The notes: generated from the sequence alone by a model not told the origin. A stretch of 64,000 bases of DNA from Candidatus Rickettsiella isopodorum (GCF_001881495.1 NZ_LUKY01000031.1:43864-107863), one strand, 5' to 3'; shown: positions 25,553-35,421, counted from the first letter of the stretch. Numbers and translations: made by a program.

Positions 25553-26683
25553 ATGAAACCTGATGAAGATAATAAAGTTTTAATCTTAGGTGCTACTGGA
25601 AATTTTGGTAGGAAAATAGCAAAAGGGTTAGTGAAAAAGAATATTGCTATTATTATTACAGGCCGCCATGAAGAACCTTTATGCGCTTTAAAAAAACAAC
25701 TTTCTAAAGCGGCTGTGCACACATGCATTGATATACTTTGTTTTGATTTTAAAAAGCGATTATCACAAGAATTACTACGACTCAGACCCCCCTTAGTTAT
25801 CAATGCTTCAGGCCCTTTTCAAACAGCTGACTTTACTACGGCAATTAATTGTATTCTTTTAGGCGTAAATTATATTGATTTAGCTGATGCGCGAGAATAT
25901 GTGAATGATTTTTCAATATTAGAAGAGCAAGCGATTAAGAAAAATTGTATTGCGATTACCGGTGCAAGTACGCTTCCTTGTTTATCATCGGCTGTGTTGA
26001 ACTATTATAAAGACGAATTTAAAACGATAGATTCATTGGTGTATGGAATTACGATCGGCCAAAAAACGGAAAGAGGGTTAGCTACCTTCAAATCTATCCT
26101 CAGTTATGCAGGACATCGGTTACAAGATTTTCGCGGTATATCCAAGAAAATGTATGGATGGCAAGATTTATATCGACAAGAATATCCGTTATTGGGAAAA
26201 CGGTGGATGGCAAATTGTGATGTTCCGGATCTCGATTTATTACCTGCATTTTTTCCTATTAAATCGATTCGATTTTCTGCGGGAATCGAAAGTAATGTAG
26301 CCCATCTTGGTTTATGCTTTTTATCTTGGCTAATCCGACTGAAGTTTCCAATTAAATTAGAAAAACATGCGGAAGCCTTATTAAAATTTAGCCATTACTT
26401 TGATTCCTTTGGTAGCGACGCGGGCGGAATGCATATGCTGATGTCAGGTACCGATCATAAAGGAAATCATAAAAGTATCAAATGGTTTATGGTAGCCAAA
26501 AGTGGTGACGGTCTCTATATCCCGACAATTCCGGCGATACTGTTAGCAAAAAGAATATTACAAGAAGAAATTATTGAAACAGGGGCGATACCTTGTACGC
26601 AGTTAATTTCACTGGAAAGTTATTTGGCAGAATTAAAAAAATTAGATATTCATGTCTTTTCAGAAGTGAAGCAAAAATTTTAA
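25553..26683 (+). CDS. Saccharopine dehydrogenase-like NAD(P)-binding protein
   Basis: 376 residues with an N-terminal Rossmann fold (VLILGATGNFGRKIAKGL, residues ~9-26), followed by VINASGPFQTADFTTAINC and the YIDLADAREYV segment typical of the saccharopine dehydrogenase/trans-acting enoyl reductase-like superfamily. A GASTLPCLSSAVLN segment and a C-terminal domain without clear catalytic residues complete it. Physiological substrate is unknown; bacterial members of this group are often mis-annotated as saccharopine dehydrogenases without making lysine. Start chosen for a GGATGA ribosome site. Flanked by a repeat upstream and an effector-like gene downstream. Confidence 0.75.
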   Translation: MKPDEDNKVLILGATGNFGRKIAKGLVKKNIAIIITGRHEEPLCALKKQLSKAAVHTCIDILCFDFKKRLSQELLRLRPPLVINASGPFQTADFTTAINCILLGVNYIDLADAREYVNDFSILEEQAIKKNCIAITGASTLPCLSSAVLNYYKDEFKTIDSLVYGITIGQKTERGLATFKSILSYAGHRLQDFRGISKKMYGWQDLYRQEYPLLGKRWMANCDVPDLDLLPAFFPIKSIRFSAGIESNVAHLGLCFLSWLIRLKFPIKLEKHAEALLKFSHYFDSFGSDAGGMHMLMSGTDHKGNHKSIKWFMVAKSGDGLYIPTIPAILLAKRILQEEIIETGAIPCTQLISLESYLAELKKLDIHVFSEVKQKF

Positions 26684-26744
26684 TAGGATGTAATCAGTAA
26701 ATTGGAAAAATAGTAATTAAAAAATAAGTTTAATTTTTGCCAAT

Positions 26745-27503
26745 TTACCTATTAAGTTCGGCGATTTTAGTTTGAGGTTTTTTATCCTCTTTGCACTGGT
26801 GAATAGGAAAGAAGCTTGCAGGACCACAAGAATAAATAGATAAATTTGAAATTTTTTTGGATAGATTGGATAGAGGGGTTAATTTTTTTAATTCGTTTGT
26901 GTCATAGCATAAAGAAATTTTTTCTTGTGGGGAGTGCATGAGCTTTTCAAATATCAGCGGTGTCAAAATAGGATGTTTATCAAATCCACGCAGTAAGTTG
27001 TTTATGGGTATTAAATGAGAATGTGCTAAAACGTGATCAAAATTTTTCTGTGTAAAAAGACCCGCATAATAAAGCTTAAACAGCACACTGGCTATCGAAT
27101 GTAGATCATTTTTTTCTTGAATGGCGGCTCTATTTTCTGAAGTTAATAATTTAACACTCTGGAGTAAACGTAGCACTAAAGCAACACCTGAAGGACACGC
27201 ATGTTTTTCTAAAGTTTTTTTATTCTCAACATTTAAAAGGTTTGAATTCTGCAGTTGAATTAAGCCTGAGGCCATTTCAAAGGGTGAAGGATGTAGAAGG
27301 ATGAGAGAGAAATTCTCTAAATTAAGCATGCCTTTATCACGAATTCTGCTTAATGCAGTCGCAAAATCAAATGTTTTTATGTTTAATTGTTTTAAGGTAA
27401 TTTGGAAAATAGCTTGGGAAGTTCGGGTTGGATTTTTAAAGTGCTGATAGAGTTGAAAAACAGTTGGATAGTCGTATTGTTTTTTTGTCAGGGGGGAAAG
27501 CAT
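26745..27503 (-). CDS. Tandem-repeat protein, effector-like
   Basis: 252-residue protein without signal peptide. Residues ~60-190 consist of four or five helical repeats of about 30 residues with the pattern xLLTxENxxxIxxH...IASxLxxLxxA (units start near GMLNLENF, NLLNVENK, KLLTSENR, GLFTQKNF). The remaining regions are not recognised. Similar LL-T-x-EN repeat proteins occur, as I remember, in families of putative Dot/Icm effectors of Rickettsiella/Berkiella-type bacteria. A strong ribosome site (AGGAAGG) precedes the ATG. Function is unknown. Confidence 0.6.
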   Translation of the reverse strand: MLSPLTKKQYDYPTVFQLYQHFKNPTRTSQAIFQITLKQLNIKTFDFATALSRIRDKGMLNLENFSLILLHPSPFEMASGLIQLQNSNLLNVENKKTLEKHACPSGVALVLRLLQSVKLLTSENRAAIQEKNDLHSIASVLFKLYYAGLFTQKNFDHVLAHSHLIPINNLLRGFDKHPILTPLIFEKLMHSPQEKISLCYDTNELKKLTPLSNLSKKISNLSIYSCGPASFFPIHQCKEDKKPQTKIAELNR

Positions 27504-27596
27504 AGTCCTTCCTAGTTATAAATTAAAAACTACCTTGTGCATTCATCAATGCTTTTTAAACGGTGGAACATTATGTCAACTTTGCGGCTATAAATC

Positions 27597-27621
27597 TATA
27601 TTCTTCGCACTTTGATTTGTG
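27597..27621 (-). repeat. Dispersed repeat, short remnant F (inverted)
   Basis: TATATTCTTCGCACTTTGAT plus TTGTG is the reverse complement of the right end of the dispersed element (AAATTCAAGTGCGAAGAGTATA in copy A) with few changes. Only about 25 bp remain, just downstream of the copper ATPase gene. Confidence 0.45.
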
Positions 27622-27631
27622 CACTCAACTT

Positions 27632-29809
27632 TTAGCGATCAATTTTTAATGTACGTAAGCGTAAAGAATTCCCGATCACCGAAACTGAGCTTAAACTCAT
27701 TGCGAGCGCGGCAAGCATAGGATCAAGTAAGCGACCATTCCAGGCATATAAAACACCTGCGGCGATAGGAATGCAAAGAATATTATAAATAAAGGCTAGC
27801 AATAAATTTTCACGAATATTTTTCATGACGTGTTTGCTGAGTTGTTGTGCGCGGACTATTCCCATTAAATCACCTTTAACTAACGTAACATCCGCATTCT
27901 GGATAGCCACATCCGTTCCTGTTCCCATGGAGATACCGATATCTGCTTGGGCTAAAGCGGGAGCGTCATTAATCCCATCTCCTGCCATCGCAACGATATA
28001 GCCTTGTTTTTGTAATTGTTTCACAATCATACTTTTTTTCGCAGGTAATACTTCAGCTTGTACCTGATGGATAGCCAATTTTTTAGCCACTGCCATGGCA
28101 GTTATTGGATTATCGCCAGTTAGCATAACAATCATTACGCCTTGCTTTCTTAAACTATTTAGAGCAGGTAGGGTTGAATCTTTAATAGGATCACTGACAC
28201 TGATGAGTCCGGCCAATTGTGTTGCAATGAGTAAATACATCACTGTTTCGCCAGCTTGACGTAATTTTATCGCTTTTTCTTCTACAACGGCGGTGGAAAT
28301 GTTGAGATCCTTACATAATTGTTCATTGCCTAAAGCAACAGGTTTATTTTGCCAAAGACCGGTTACGCCTTTACCCACTTCAGCAGAAAAATTTTCAATT
28401 TCTTCTAAATGAAGCTGTTTTTGTTCAGCGGCATTCATGATAGCGCTGGCTAAAGGGTGTTCACTATGGTGTTCTAAACTCGCAGCGACTAATAAAATAG
28501 CTGTTTCGGTAAAGCCGGGTAGGGCAACGATGTGATTGACCATGGGTTTTCCTACGGTCAGTGTTCCAGTTTTATCGACGAGGAGCGCATTGACTTTTTC
28601 AAAGCGTTCTAGGCTTTCAGCATTTTTTATCAAAATTCCTGCTTGCGCACCTCTGCCCATGCCGACCGTAATCGACATCGGAGTTGCTAGACCTAAGGCG
28701 CAAGGACAAGCAATAATTAACACTGAAATGGCAGCAATTAAACCGTAAGTCAGGGCGGGATAGGGACCCCAAATTGACCAAACAACAAAAGTGATAAGCG
28801 CAATCACGAGTACACTCGGTACAAAATAACTAGAAATGCGATCAGCAAGTTTTTGGATAGGTGCTTTCGATCGCTGTGCTTCAGAAACCAGTTGGACAAT
28901 CTGAGCCAATAGAGTTTCTTTTCCAATATGTTCGGCGCGCATCACAAAGCTGCCAGACATATTTAAAGTACCGCCAATGACTTTTGATCCTATTTGTTTT
29001 TCAACCGGAATGGATTCACCAGTAATCATGGATTCATTAATAGAACTATGGCCTTGAATAATGACACCATCGGTAGGAATTTTTTCACCCGGCCGTACTC
29101 TTAATTCATCATTAATTTGTATTTCATCGAAAGGAATTTCATTTTCTGTTTGATCAGTTATTCTTCGTGCGGTTTTTGGAGATAAATCCAGTAGTGCACG
29201 TAAAGCTCCACCGGTTTGTTCGCGACCTTTTAATTCTAAAACTTGTCCCATCAATACTAAAGCTGTTATCACAGTAGCCGTTTCAAAATAAAGATTAGCT
29301 TGGCCATGAGCCGATTGAAATGCTGCGGGAAACAGATTTGGAAATAATAAGGCAATAACACTATAAACATAGGCAATGCTGATACTCAAACCAATGAGTG
29401 TAAACATATTCAAATGCCGATGTTTAAGGGAATGCCAAGCTTTTTTTAGAAGAGGGGAACCACACCAGAATATAACGACACTCGCTAAAATAAACTGCAG
29501 CCAAGCAGAAAAAATTTCTGAGATAGATGCTACGAGGGATTTGAGTCCTGGAAGATGTAAACCCATGGTCAGGAATAAAATCGGTAACGTCAATATAACG
29601 CTCAACCAAAATCGTCGTGTCAGGTCATTTAACTCATGATGGCAAGTATGGTGAGTCATCTTGCTTGAGAGAATTCGTGGCTCTAAGGACATACCGCAAA
29701 TCGGACAGCTCCCAGACTGATCGCGAATAATTTCGGGATGCATGGGGCAAGTATATTGTTGGGAGTGGAGGGTAGTATGACGTTTATCCTTTGAATCTAG
29801 GATGGACAT
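27632..29809 (-). CDS. copA: Copper-exporting P1B-type ATPase
   Basis: 725-residue heavy-metal P-type ATPase. The N-terminus has a short Cys/His metal-binding domain YTCPMHPEI...CPICGMSLEP in place of classic CxxC HMA domains. Then come transmembrane helices, the actuator TGES motif (MITGESIPVEK), the transmembrane metal site CPC in IIACPCALGLATPM, phosphorylation site DKTGT, the nucleotide-binding HP motif (SEHPLA) and hinge GDGINDAPALAQADIG. The CPC metal site indicates Cu(I) or Ag(I) export. I choose ATG 29809 with AAGGG upstream over an upstream ATG at 29845, which adds 12 non-conserved residues. No CueR-type regulator or copper chaperone lies beside it. Confidence 0.92.
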   Translation of the reverse strand: MSILDSKDKRHTTLHSQQYTCPMHPEIIRDQSGSCPICGMSLEPRILSSKMTHHTCHHELNDLTRRFWLSVILTLPILFLTMGLHLPGLKSLVASISEIFSAWLQFILASVVIFWCGSPLLKKAWHSLKHRHLNMFTLIGLSISIAYVYSVIALLFPNLFPAAFQSAHGQANLYFETATVITALVLMGQVLELKGREQTGGALRALLDLSPKTARRITDQTENEIPFDEIQINDELRVRPGEKIPTDGVIIQGHSSINESMITGESIPVEKQIGSKVIGGTLNMSGSFVMRAEHIGKETLLAQIVQLVSEAQRSKAPIQKLADRISSYFVPSVLVIALITFVVWSIWGPYPALTYGLIAAISVLIIACPCALGLATPMSITVGMGRGAQAGILIKNAESLERFEKVNALLVDKTGTLTVGKPMVNHIVALPGFTETAILLVAASLEHHSEHPLASAIMNAAEQKQLHLEEIENFSAEVGKGVTGLWQNKPVALGNEQLCKDLNISTAVVEEKAIKLRQAGETVMYLLIATQLAGLISVSDPIKDSTLPALNSLRKQGVMIVMLTGDNPITAMAVAKKLAIHQVQAEVLPAKKSMIVKQLQKQGYIVAMAGDGINDAPALAQADIGISMGTGTDVAIQNADVTLVKGDLMGIVRAQQLSKHVMKNIRENLLLAFIYNILCIPIAAGVLYAWNGRLLDPMLAALAMSLSSVSVIGNSLRLRTLKIDR

Positions 29810-30202
29810 AATAAATACCCTTAATAAGTGATTTGATAGGGTCAATTTTACATCACTCTTTTGCAGATAAATAGAGGTTTCTAAGGGTTTTGTGATTAGA
29901 ATCAGTCAGTAGGGCAGATAATATTTCTGTTAATTAGCAGAAAAAAATGTGGATGGATAATAGGAGGTGTTTTACTTAGGCTAAAGCAATTTTTCGTGAG
30001 TTTCCTAAAAAAATAGACTGATTTCGAAATGAAGGAAGGTTTTTTTCAGTGGGCATGCAGTTTTTTTAAGTTTTATAGGGCTTGCCTCCTATAATATGCA
30101 CTGAAACTCCGTGAATTTTTACTTATTGCATAAATTTTAAATTTAGTTTAGGCTAATTCTTTTTAGTGCGCTGTCAGAATAAAAACAATAGGGGGCGACT
30201 CT
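29810..30202. other. 393-bp divergent spacer between copA and the T4SS operon
   Basis: No gene is seen in this stretch. It is AT-rich with short hairpins. A TATAAT at 30090-30095 could be a -10 for the T4SS operon but its -35 partner is poor (TAAGTT or similar), so a promoter call would be weak. It also must contain the copA promoter. Confidence 0.4.
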
Positions 30203-30367
30203 ATGTATGTTTCTAAGGCTATCTTACCTGCGGTTCCTTTTCTTATTATTGGCACTCAGGCCATTTCTCAAGTCATAAAAAAGCTTAAGCTTGGTTTTAT
30301 ATCCCATCGTTATTTATTGATTAATGCAAGGCTTTGTGTCGGTAAAAATCCACAAATATCTCCATGA
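30203..30367 (+). CDS. 54-residue protein at the head of the T4SS operon
   Basis: ATG 30203 has a strong ribosome site (AGGGGG, 7 bases upstream) and opens a 54-codon frame. Its stop overlaps the virB11 ATG as ATGA (30364-30367), the same coupling seen elsewhere in this operon. The product starts MYVSKAILPAVPFLIIGTQA: a hydrophobic N-terminal segment followed by a basic tail, compatible with a small membrane or exported protein. It has no recognised relative. It could be a diverged T4SS component or merely a leader that couples translation. Confidence 0.5.
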   Translation: MYVSKAILPAVPFLIIGTQAISQVIKKLKLGFISHRYLLINARLCVGKNPQISP

Positions 30368-31326
30368 ATAGTCCTGAATCACAGCGACGTTTGTGTGAAA
30401 AGCTTTACCATGATTTAGGTGAGGCTATCGTTGCTTGTTTAAATGATAAGAAAATTCATGAAATCATGCTCAATCCAGACGGTCAGCTTTGGACGGACAG
30501 CCATGAGGACGGTTTATTATCGGTTGCTCATTTACCTTCTACACAAGCATTTTCAATTATTCATGCGGTAGCGGGTTTTCATAATTTTGTCATTACGCAA
30601 CATAATCCACAGCTTGAAGCGAGATTACCTTTTTTTAAAAGCATGCAAGGTCAACGTTTTATTGCACAAGTCCCACCAATCGTATCGGCTCCCAGTTTTA
30701 CTATTCGTAAACAATCAGAGGTTATTTTTACCTTAAATGATTATTTGCATAGCGGACGTCTAACCCAACAACAAGATTTTGTGTTACGTGATTTAGTACA
30801 AAAGCGAAAAAATATTTTGATTTGTGGCGGACCAGGTTCCGGGAAAACCACTTTGATCAATGCCTTAATTTTAGAAGCTTTACGCCAAGATGATAAGCAA
30901 CGTTTGCTCATCTTAGAGGATTTACCCGAGTTACAATGTCCTTCGTCGAATAAAGTAGCCATGTTGACGAGTTCGTCGGTTACCATGACGGCTTTAGTGC
31001 GTATGGCGATGCGTATGCGACCGGATCGTATTTTGCTCGGTGAGGTACGTAGCTTCGAGGCGTTGGATATGTTAAAGGCCTGGAATACCGGTTGTCCGGG
31101 CGGTATGTGTACCGTTCATGCTAATTCAGCACAAGAAGCGATCCAACGGATTTTAGATCTGGCTATGGAAAATAGACTCACTGCCCCACCATTACAATTA
31201 GTTTCTCAAACCATTAATACCATTGTTTCAATCAATCGAAAGGGACATCAAAAAGGTTTTATTCACGAAATATTAACTTTAGGGTCCTATCAAAATGAAC
31301 AATTTACGTTTACGAAATTGGCTTAA
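30364..31326 (+). CDS. virB11: T4SS traffic ATPase VirB11
   Basis: 320-residue hexameric secretion ATPase. It has the N-terminal domain with IMLNPDGQLWTD, then Walker A GGPGSGKT (155-162), the Asp-box LILEDLPELQ, Walker B-like ILLGEVRSFEAL and the His-box GGMCTVHANSA. In P-type T4SS it powers pilus assembly and substrate transfer at the inner membrane. Unusually it comes first in this operon rather than last (as in Agrobacterium virB and Legionella lvh). The end of the gene overlaps virB2. Confidence 0.95.
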   Translation: MNSPESQRRLCEKLYHDLGEAIVACLNDKKIHEIMLNPDGQLWTDSHEDGLLSVAHLPSTQAFSIIHAVAGFHNFVITQHNPQLEARLPFFKSMQGQRFIAQVPPIVSAPSFTIRKQSEVIFTLNDYLHSGRLTQQQDFVLRDLVQKRKNILICGGPGSGKTTLINALILEALRQDDKQRLLILEDLPELQCPSSNKVAMLTSSSVTMTALVRMAMRMRPDRILLGEVRSFEALDMLKAWNTGCPGGMCTVHANSAQEAIQRILDLAMENRLTAPPLQLVSQTINTIVSINRKGHQKGFIHEILTLGSYQNEQFTFTKLA

Positions 31327-31600
31327 GTCATTAATTATTGGAGGTAGCATAGGTTGGATTAATCTAGCCGATGCTGATGCAGGTTCTGATCTTCCTTTTA
31401 ATTCAACCATGAATCTTTTAAAAGATTCGATTACCGGACCTTTTCTCATGTCGGTTTCGATCATTATGATCGTTGTAACCTGTTTAATGCTGGCTTTTGG
31501 AGAGTGGGGTGATGGGTTTAAAAAACTAATCAATATCGTTTTGTGGTTATCGATTGCCTTTTCCGCAACGAGTTTTGTTACCACTTTGTTCGGCGCTTAA
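31295..31600 (+). CDS. virB2: VirB2/TrbC-family pilin
   Basis: 101 residues with an N-terminal signal-like segment, a processing region around ADADAGSD, and two hydrophobic helices (ITGPFLMSVSIIMIVVTCLMLAF; LINIVLWLSIAFSATSFVTTLF) separated by the short polar loop GEWGDGFKK, the classic pilin layout. It would form the T4SS pilus. It overlaps the virB11 end by 32 bp and is followed by virB3. Confidence 0.88.
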   Translation: MNNLRLRNWLKSLIIGGSIGWINLADADAGSDLPFNSTMNLLKDSITGPFLMSVSIIMIVVTCLMLAFGEWGDGFKKLINIVLWLSIAFSATSFVTTLFGA

Positions 31601-31611
31601 GTGAGTTGTTG

Positions 31612-31959
31612 ATGCAGGGCACATCGACAGTGTATTTCAAAGCGCTTAATCGTGAATTCCACGTTTTTGGCGTTGATAGACAATTATTTTATTTATTTGT
31701 GGGTTTATGTCTGCCGATCGCAGTTTCTGCCCATCTTAATTGGTTAATGGATCTGATTGCGTTATTTATTTTTATGATTCTTTACCTAGTGGGAGTGTAT
31801 ATCACTCGGATTGATAAGCAAATGTTAGCGATTTATCGCCGACATATTCATTATCAAGACTATTATCCAGCACATCCGAGTGTCTCTGCCAAAAACATTC
31901 TGATTAAACCCAGCGTCCCTATCTATCAAGGAAAACGAGGTTTTTTCAATGTGGAATAA
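31612..31959 (+). CDS. virB3: T4SS inner-membrane protein VirB3
   Basis: 115 residues with the family start (TVYFKALNREFHVFGVDRQLF), two adjacent membrane helices and the typical RIDKQMLAIYRRH segment. VirB3 forms part of the inner-membrane complex with VirB4. I choose ATG 31612, which matches the length of the family; the frame extends upstream to 31543 inside virB2 without homology. It overlaps virB4 by 11 bp. Confidence 0.9.
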   Translation: MQGTSTVYFKALNREFHVFGVDRQLFYLFVGLCLPIAVSAHLNWLMDLIALFIFMILYLVGVYITRIDKQMLAIYRRHIHYQDYYPAHPSVSAKNILIKPSVPIYQGKRGFFNVE

Positions 31960-34381
31960 TAAACGTTACCAGCGTTTAGCTGGATTTTCTGATTTATTAA
32001 ATTATGCACACTTCATTGATGATGGCGTTATCATTAATAAAGACGGTGCCTTTTTATTAGCCTATCGTTTTCGTGGCCCCGATCTTTATTCTGCCAGTCG
32101 TGCCCAATTAGATGCGTTGACGGCAACTATTAATCGTATGGCGAGCTTTTTAGAAGATGGTTGGATGCTGCATGTCGATGAAATACGTATTCCTAGTTTA
32201 GATTATCCCGATGCAGGTGCGTTTCCTAATCTTGCTGCTGACTTAATTGATCAAGAACGTCATCGTACGTATGAAACGGCAGGCAACCATTATGAAAATC
32301 TACAGTTTTTAAGCTTAGTTTGGAAATTTCCTTTAAGTGTCGTAAAAACAACACGACATTGGTTTATTGATGGCTTACCTGATGAGCAACAACATGATCT
32401 CACACAATTATTAAAACAGTTCCTGAATCAGGCGGATCGTTGTATCAGTTTACTAAGTACGCAATTTATTTTAGAAAAACTGAATAGTGCTGATTTATTA
32501 AGTTATTTAAAATTATGCATTACCGGGGATGTTGCCCCTGCAGCAGTTCCTCCTGAAGGTTGTTTTCTGGATGTGGTATTAGCGAGTCGTAATGTGACGG
32601 CGGGGTATTTACCGCGTGTGGGTGATAATTTTATTTATTTATTATCGATTGTAGGCTACCTCAATGAAGAAACTTTGCCGGGATTATTAGACGAATTAGG
32701 TACTTATCCTTTGATTTATCGTTGGTCGAATCGTTTTATCCCTTTAAGTGATGTTACCGCAGAACGAGAAATAAAACGTTATGTCCGCAATTGGAACAAC
32801 AAAGTTAAAGGATTTTCGGGTGTTTTCAAAGAAGCCATCTTTGGTAAGCCATCCAATAAAGTGAACAACGATGCGTTGCAAATGAGTAAACAAGCCACTA
32901 CAGCGAGTACACTGAATAGCAGTGGGAGTACGCGGTTTGGTTATTGGTCGAGTACATTAGTATTAATGCACACCGAGGTTCAATTATTGGAACAAGCGGC
33001 TCGAGACCTATCTGCTTATTTAGAACAATCCGGTTTTTCTTGTATACGTGAAGATGTTCATGCTTTTGATGCGTGGTTGGGGACTATTCCAGGCCATGGG
33101 AGTTGTAATCTGCGTCGTGTATTTATTAATTCAATTAATTTGGCGCATGTTTTACCTTTGCATACCTTATGGGCGGGAGCCCTCTATAGCTCTCCGGAAT
33201 CTTTATTACCTGCGGATTCTCCACCGGTGTTTTATGCCGAAACAACGGGGAAAACTCCTTTTCGTTTTCATATGGATGTTGCTGATGTTGGACATCAAGT
33301 CATATTAGGGCCTACTGGTTCAGGTAAATCGACGTATCTAGGCTTTTTAATCGCACAATTTTTACGTTATCCAGGGGCACAAATTTTTGTTTTTGATAAA
33401 GATTATTCTCAGCAAGGATTAACGGCTGCATTGGAAGGGTATCATTATGATATAGGGCATAGTGAAGCATTATCTTTTTGTCCTTTAGCCGATTTATCCA
33501 CTGAAACAAAACAGTTACGTGCCATACAGTTTATTGAAGACCTCGTTTTTTTACAAAATGTCAGCTTAACTCCAGAGAGACGTAGAGCGATTCAAAGTGC
33601 GATTGTTTCATTAGCAGACGATATTCATGCACAGAGCCGTACGTTGACGGTATTTCGTGCCGAGGTACAAAACGAAGCGGTACGTTCCGCTTTAAACTAT
33701 TACACACTCGAAGGCCCGCTTAAATTATTGGATGCAAGTGACGACGTCGTGCGTACCGATGCTTATTTACAGACATTTGAGATGTCTTGGGTTTTAACGC
33801 AGAAGCCGGAAGTTTATGTACCGATATTAAGAACGATTTTCGATCGTATTACCGCGAGTTTAGAAGATAGTAATAGATGCGGGCCTAGCTTAATCGTATT
33901 AGAAGAAGCTTGGCTTTATGTCTCGCATGAATTATTTTCTCGCCAACTTAAAGATTGGTTAAAAACCTGTAGAAAAAAGAATGCGCGTGTGGTGTTTGCG
34001 ACCCAATCTTTGGCGGATCTCTATGATCCGACTAACAAAAATTTGACAGAAACCACCGCCACCATTATGGAATCCTGCCCAACCAAGATTTATTTACCTC
34101 ATCCCAGTATGGAAGCAGAAATTAAAACCTTGTATCAAAAGATCGGATTATCTGAACGGCAATTGGAAATTATCATTAATGCTATCCCTAAACAACACTA
34201 TTATTTAGTTAGCCCAGAAGGTAACCGTTTATTCGATTTAGTTCTAGAAGATTTGACTTTAGCGTTGGTGGGTTTGTCGCGTGAAAAAACCAAGGCACTT
34301 CTGCAATGTAAAGCAACTTATCACAGTCACTGGTTAAACCATTGGTTACAACAGGAGGGGCTATTGCCTATGCGCAAATGA
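31949..34381 (+). CDS. virB4: T4SS ATPase VirB4
   Basis: 810-residue ATPase of the VirB4/CagE family, the universally conserved T4SS motor. The N-terminal CagE region starts with GFSDLLNYAHFIDDGVI; Walker A is GPTGSGKST (residues 454-462); Walker B LIVLEEAWLY and the C-terminal VFATQSLADL motif follow. Length is near Agrobacterium VirB4 (789). Its TGA overlaps the virB6 ATG (ATGA, 34378-34381). Confidence 0.97.
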   Translation: MWNNKRYQRLAGFSDLLNYAHFIDDGVIINKDGAFLLAYRFRGPDLYSASRAQLDALTATINRMASFLEDGWMLHVDEIRIPSLDYPDAGAFPNLAADLIDQERHRTYETAGNHYENLQFLSLVWKFPLSVVKTTRHWFIDGLPDEQQHDLTQLLKQFLNQADRCISLLSTQFILEKLNSADLLSYLKLCITGDVAPAAVPPEGCFLDVVLASRNVTAGYLPRVGDNFIYLLSIVGYLNEETLPGLLDELGTYPLIYRWSNRFIPLSDVTAEREIKRYVRNWNNKVKGFSGVFKEAIFGKPSNKVNNDALQMSKQATTASTLNSSGSTRFGYWSSTLVLMHTEVQLLEQAARDLSAYLEQSGFSCIREDVHAFDAWLGTIPGHGSCNLRRVFINSINLAHVLPLHTLWAGALYSSPESLLPADSPPVFYAETTGKTPFRFHMDVADVGHQVILGPTGSGKSTYLGFLIAQFLRYPGAQIFVFDKDYSQQGLTAALEGYHYDIGHSEALSFCPLADLSTETKQLRAIQFIEDLVFLQNVSLTPERRRAIQSAIVSLADDIHAQSRTLTVFRAEVQNEAVRSALNYYTLEGPLKLLDASDDVVRTDAYLQTFEMSWVLTQKPEVYVPILRTIFDRITASLEDSNRCGPSLIVLEEAWLYVSHELFSRQLKDWLKTCRKKNARVVFATQSLADLYDPTNKNLTETTATIMESCPTKIYLPHPSMEAEIKTLYQKIGLSERQLEIIINAIPKQHYYLVSPEGNRLFDLVLEDLTLALVGLSREKTKALLQCKATYHSHWLNHWLQQEGLLPMRK

Positions 34382-35418
34382 AGCTCTTTGCGACAGCGAT
34401 CACACACTATTTAACGAGTTTTAATAGTTACATTAATCCATTGTTACATTGGGGACAATGGTTATTCCTATCCTTATTAACTATTAATCTCGTTTGGATG
34501 GCTTTATGGCATGCGTTTGATCAGGATACTTTTTCGCATACGATGCCTACTTTTATCAGAAGATTTTTTGTTATTAGTGTTTTTTACACCATCATGATCC
34601 ATCCTGAGTGGTTAACACAATTACTCCAAACGTCAGAGTATATGGGGGGAACATTAACAAAAATAAGTTTAACACCACAAGCGATTATTCTCGCGGGTAT
34701 TAAGCTCAGTAATAAAATAATGATACCACTAGCAGGCGGGAATTTATTAACCGGTGGCGTTGGATTTATCGTGGCGTTATTGGTTTCTTTACTGGTTTTA
34801 TTTGTATTTCTTATGGTGAGCTTAGATCTGCTGGTGACTTTGATTACAGCCACGCTATTAATTTCGATGGCTAGTTTTTTTCTGGGCTTAGCTCCACAAA
34901 GTGAGACGGTGGGACGTCAAGCTTTGAATGCGATATTGCGTAACTGTATGAAGTTATTTGGCTTATATGTAGTGATCGCAGTAGGTTTGCAAGCCATGAA
35001 GCCATTAACTGCCATCGTACCGATGCAATATACTCAGCTCGATCCATATGTTTGGATCAGTGCAGTGGTCTTACTGTTCTGGCTTTTATCAAAAAATGTG
35101 CCAAGACAATTGAGTGCCATTATAATTGGGTTTATTGAGATAACACCCACGGCAACATCAACGACGAATCTGACTAGCAGTAGTCAGACGTTGCAAACAC
35201 TACAGACTCCCGCTACTGAAACAACGGGCTCTATAGTTATTCCATCTTTGGTCCAAGCGGAAAGCAGCCAGTTGAGTCCTATGTCTACAACCCTTCATAC
35301 GACGCTTTCTAACGGAAATTTATCGACCCAATTTGGACAGATTGTTCGTAAATTAGCAACGCGATCAAGGATGACAAATCCGCATAAAAATAATAAAAAA
35401 TCTAAGGTTAATAAATAA
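34378..35418 (+). CDS. virB6: T4SS polytopic membrane protein VirB6 (TrbL/VirB6 family)
   Basis: 346 residues with five or six hydrophobic segments, including FIVALLVSLLVLFVFLMVSLDLLVTLITATLLISMASFFLGLAP, the conserved central core of VirB6/TrbL proteins. The C-terminal ~80 residues are Ser/Thr-rich and then basic. Start at ATG 34378 uses the ATGA overlap with virB4; the frame continues upstream only inside virB4. Confidence 0.88.
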   Translation: MKLFATAITHYLTSFNSYINPLLHWGQWLFLSLLTINLVWMALWHAFDQDTFSHTMPTFIRRFFVISVFYTIMIHPEWLTQLLQTSEYMGGTLTKISLTPQAIILAGIKLSNKIMIPLAGGNLLTGGVGFIVALLVSLLVLFVFLMVSLDLLVTLITATLLISMASFFLGLAPQSETVGRQALNAILRNCMKLFGLYVVIAVGLQAMKPLTAIVPMQYTQLDPYVWISAVVLLFWLLSKNVPRQLSAIIIGFIEITPTATSTTNLTSSSQTLQTLQTPATETTGSIVIPSLVQAESSQLSPMSTTLHTTLSNGNLSTQFGQIVRKLATRSRMTNPHKNNKKSKVNK

Positions 35419-35421
35419 TGT

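Noticed and set aside
30090..30095. TATAAT as -10 of the T4SS promoter
   Set aside because: No acceptable -35 hexamer at 16-18 bp; kept only as a remark in the spacer entry.
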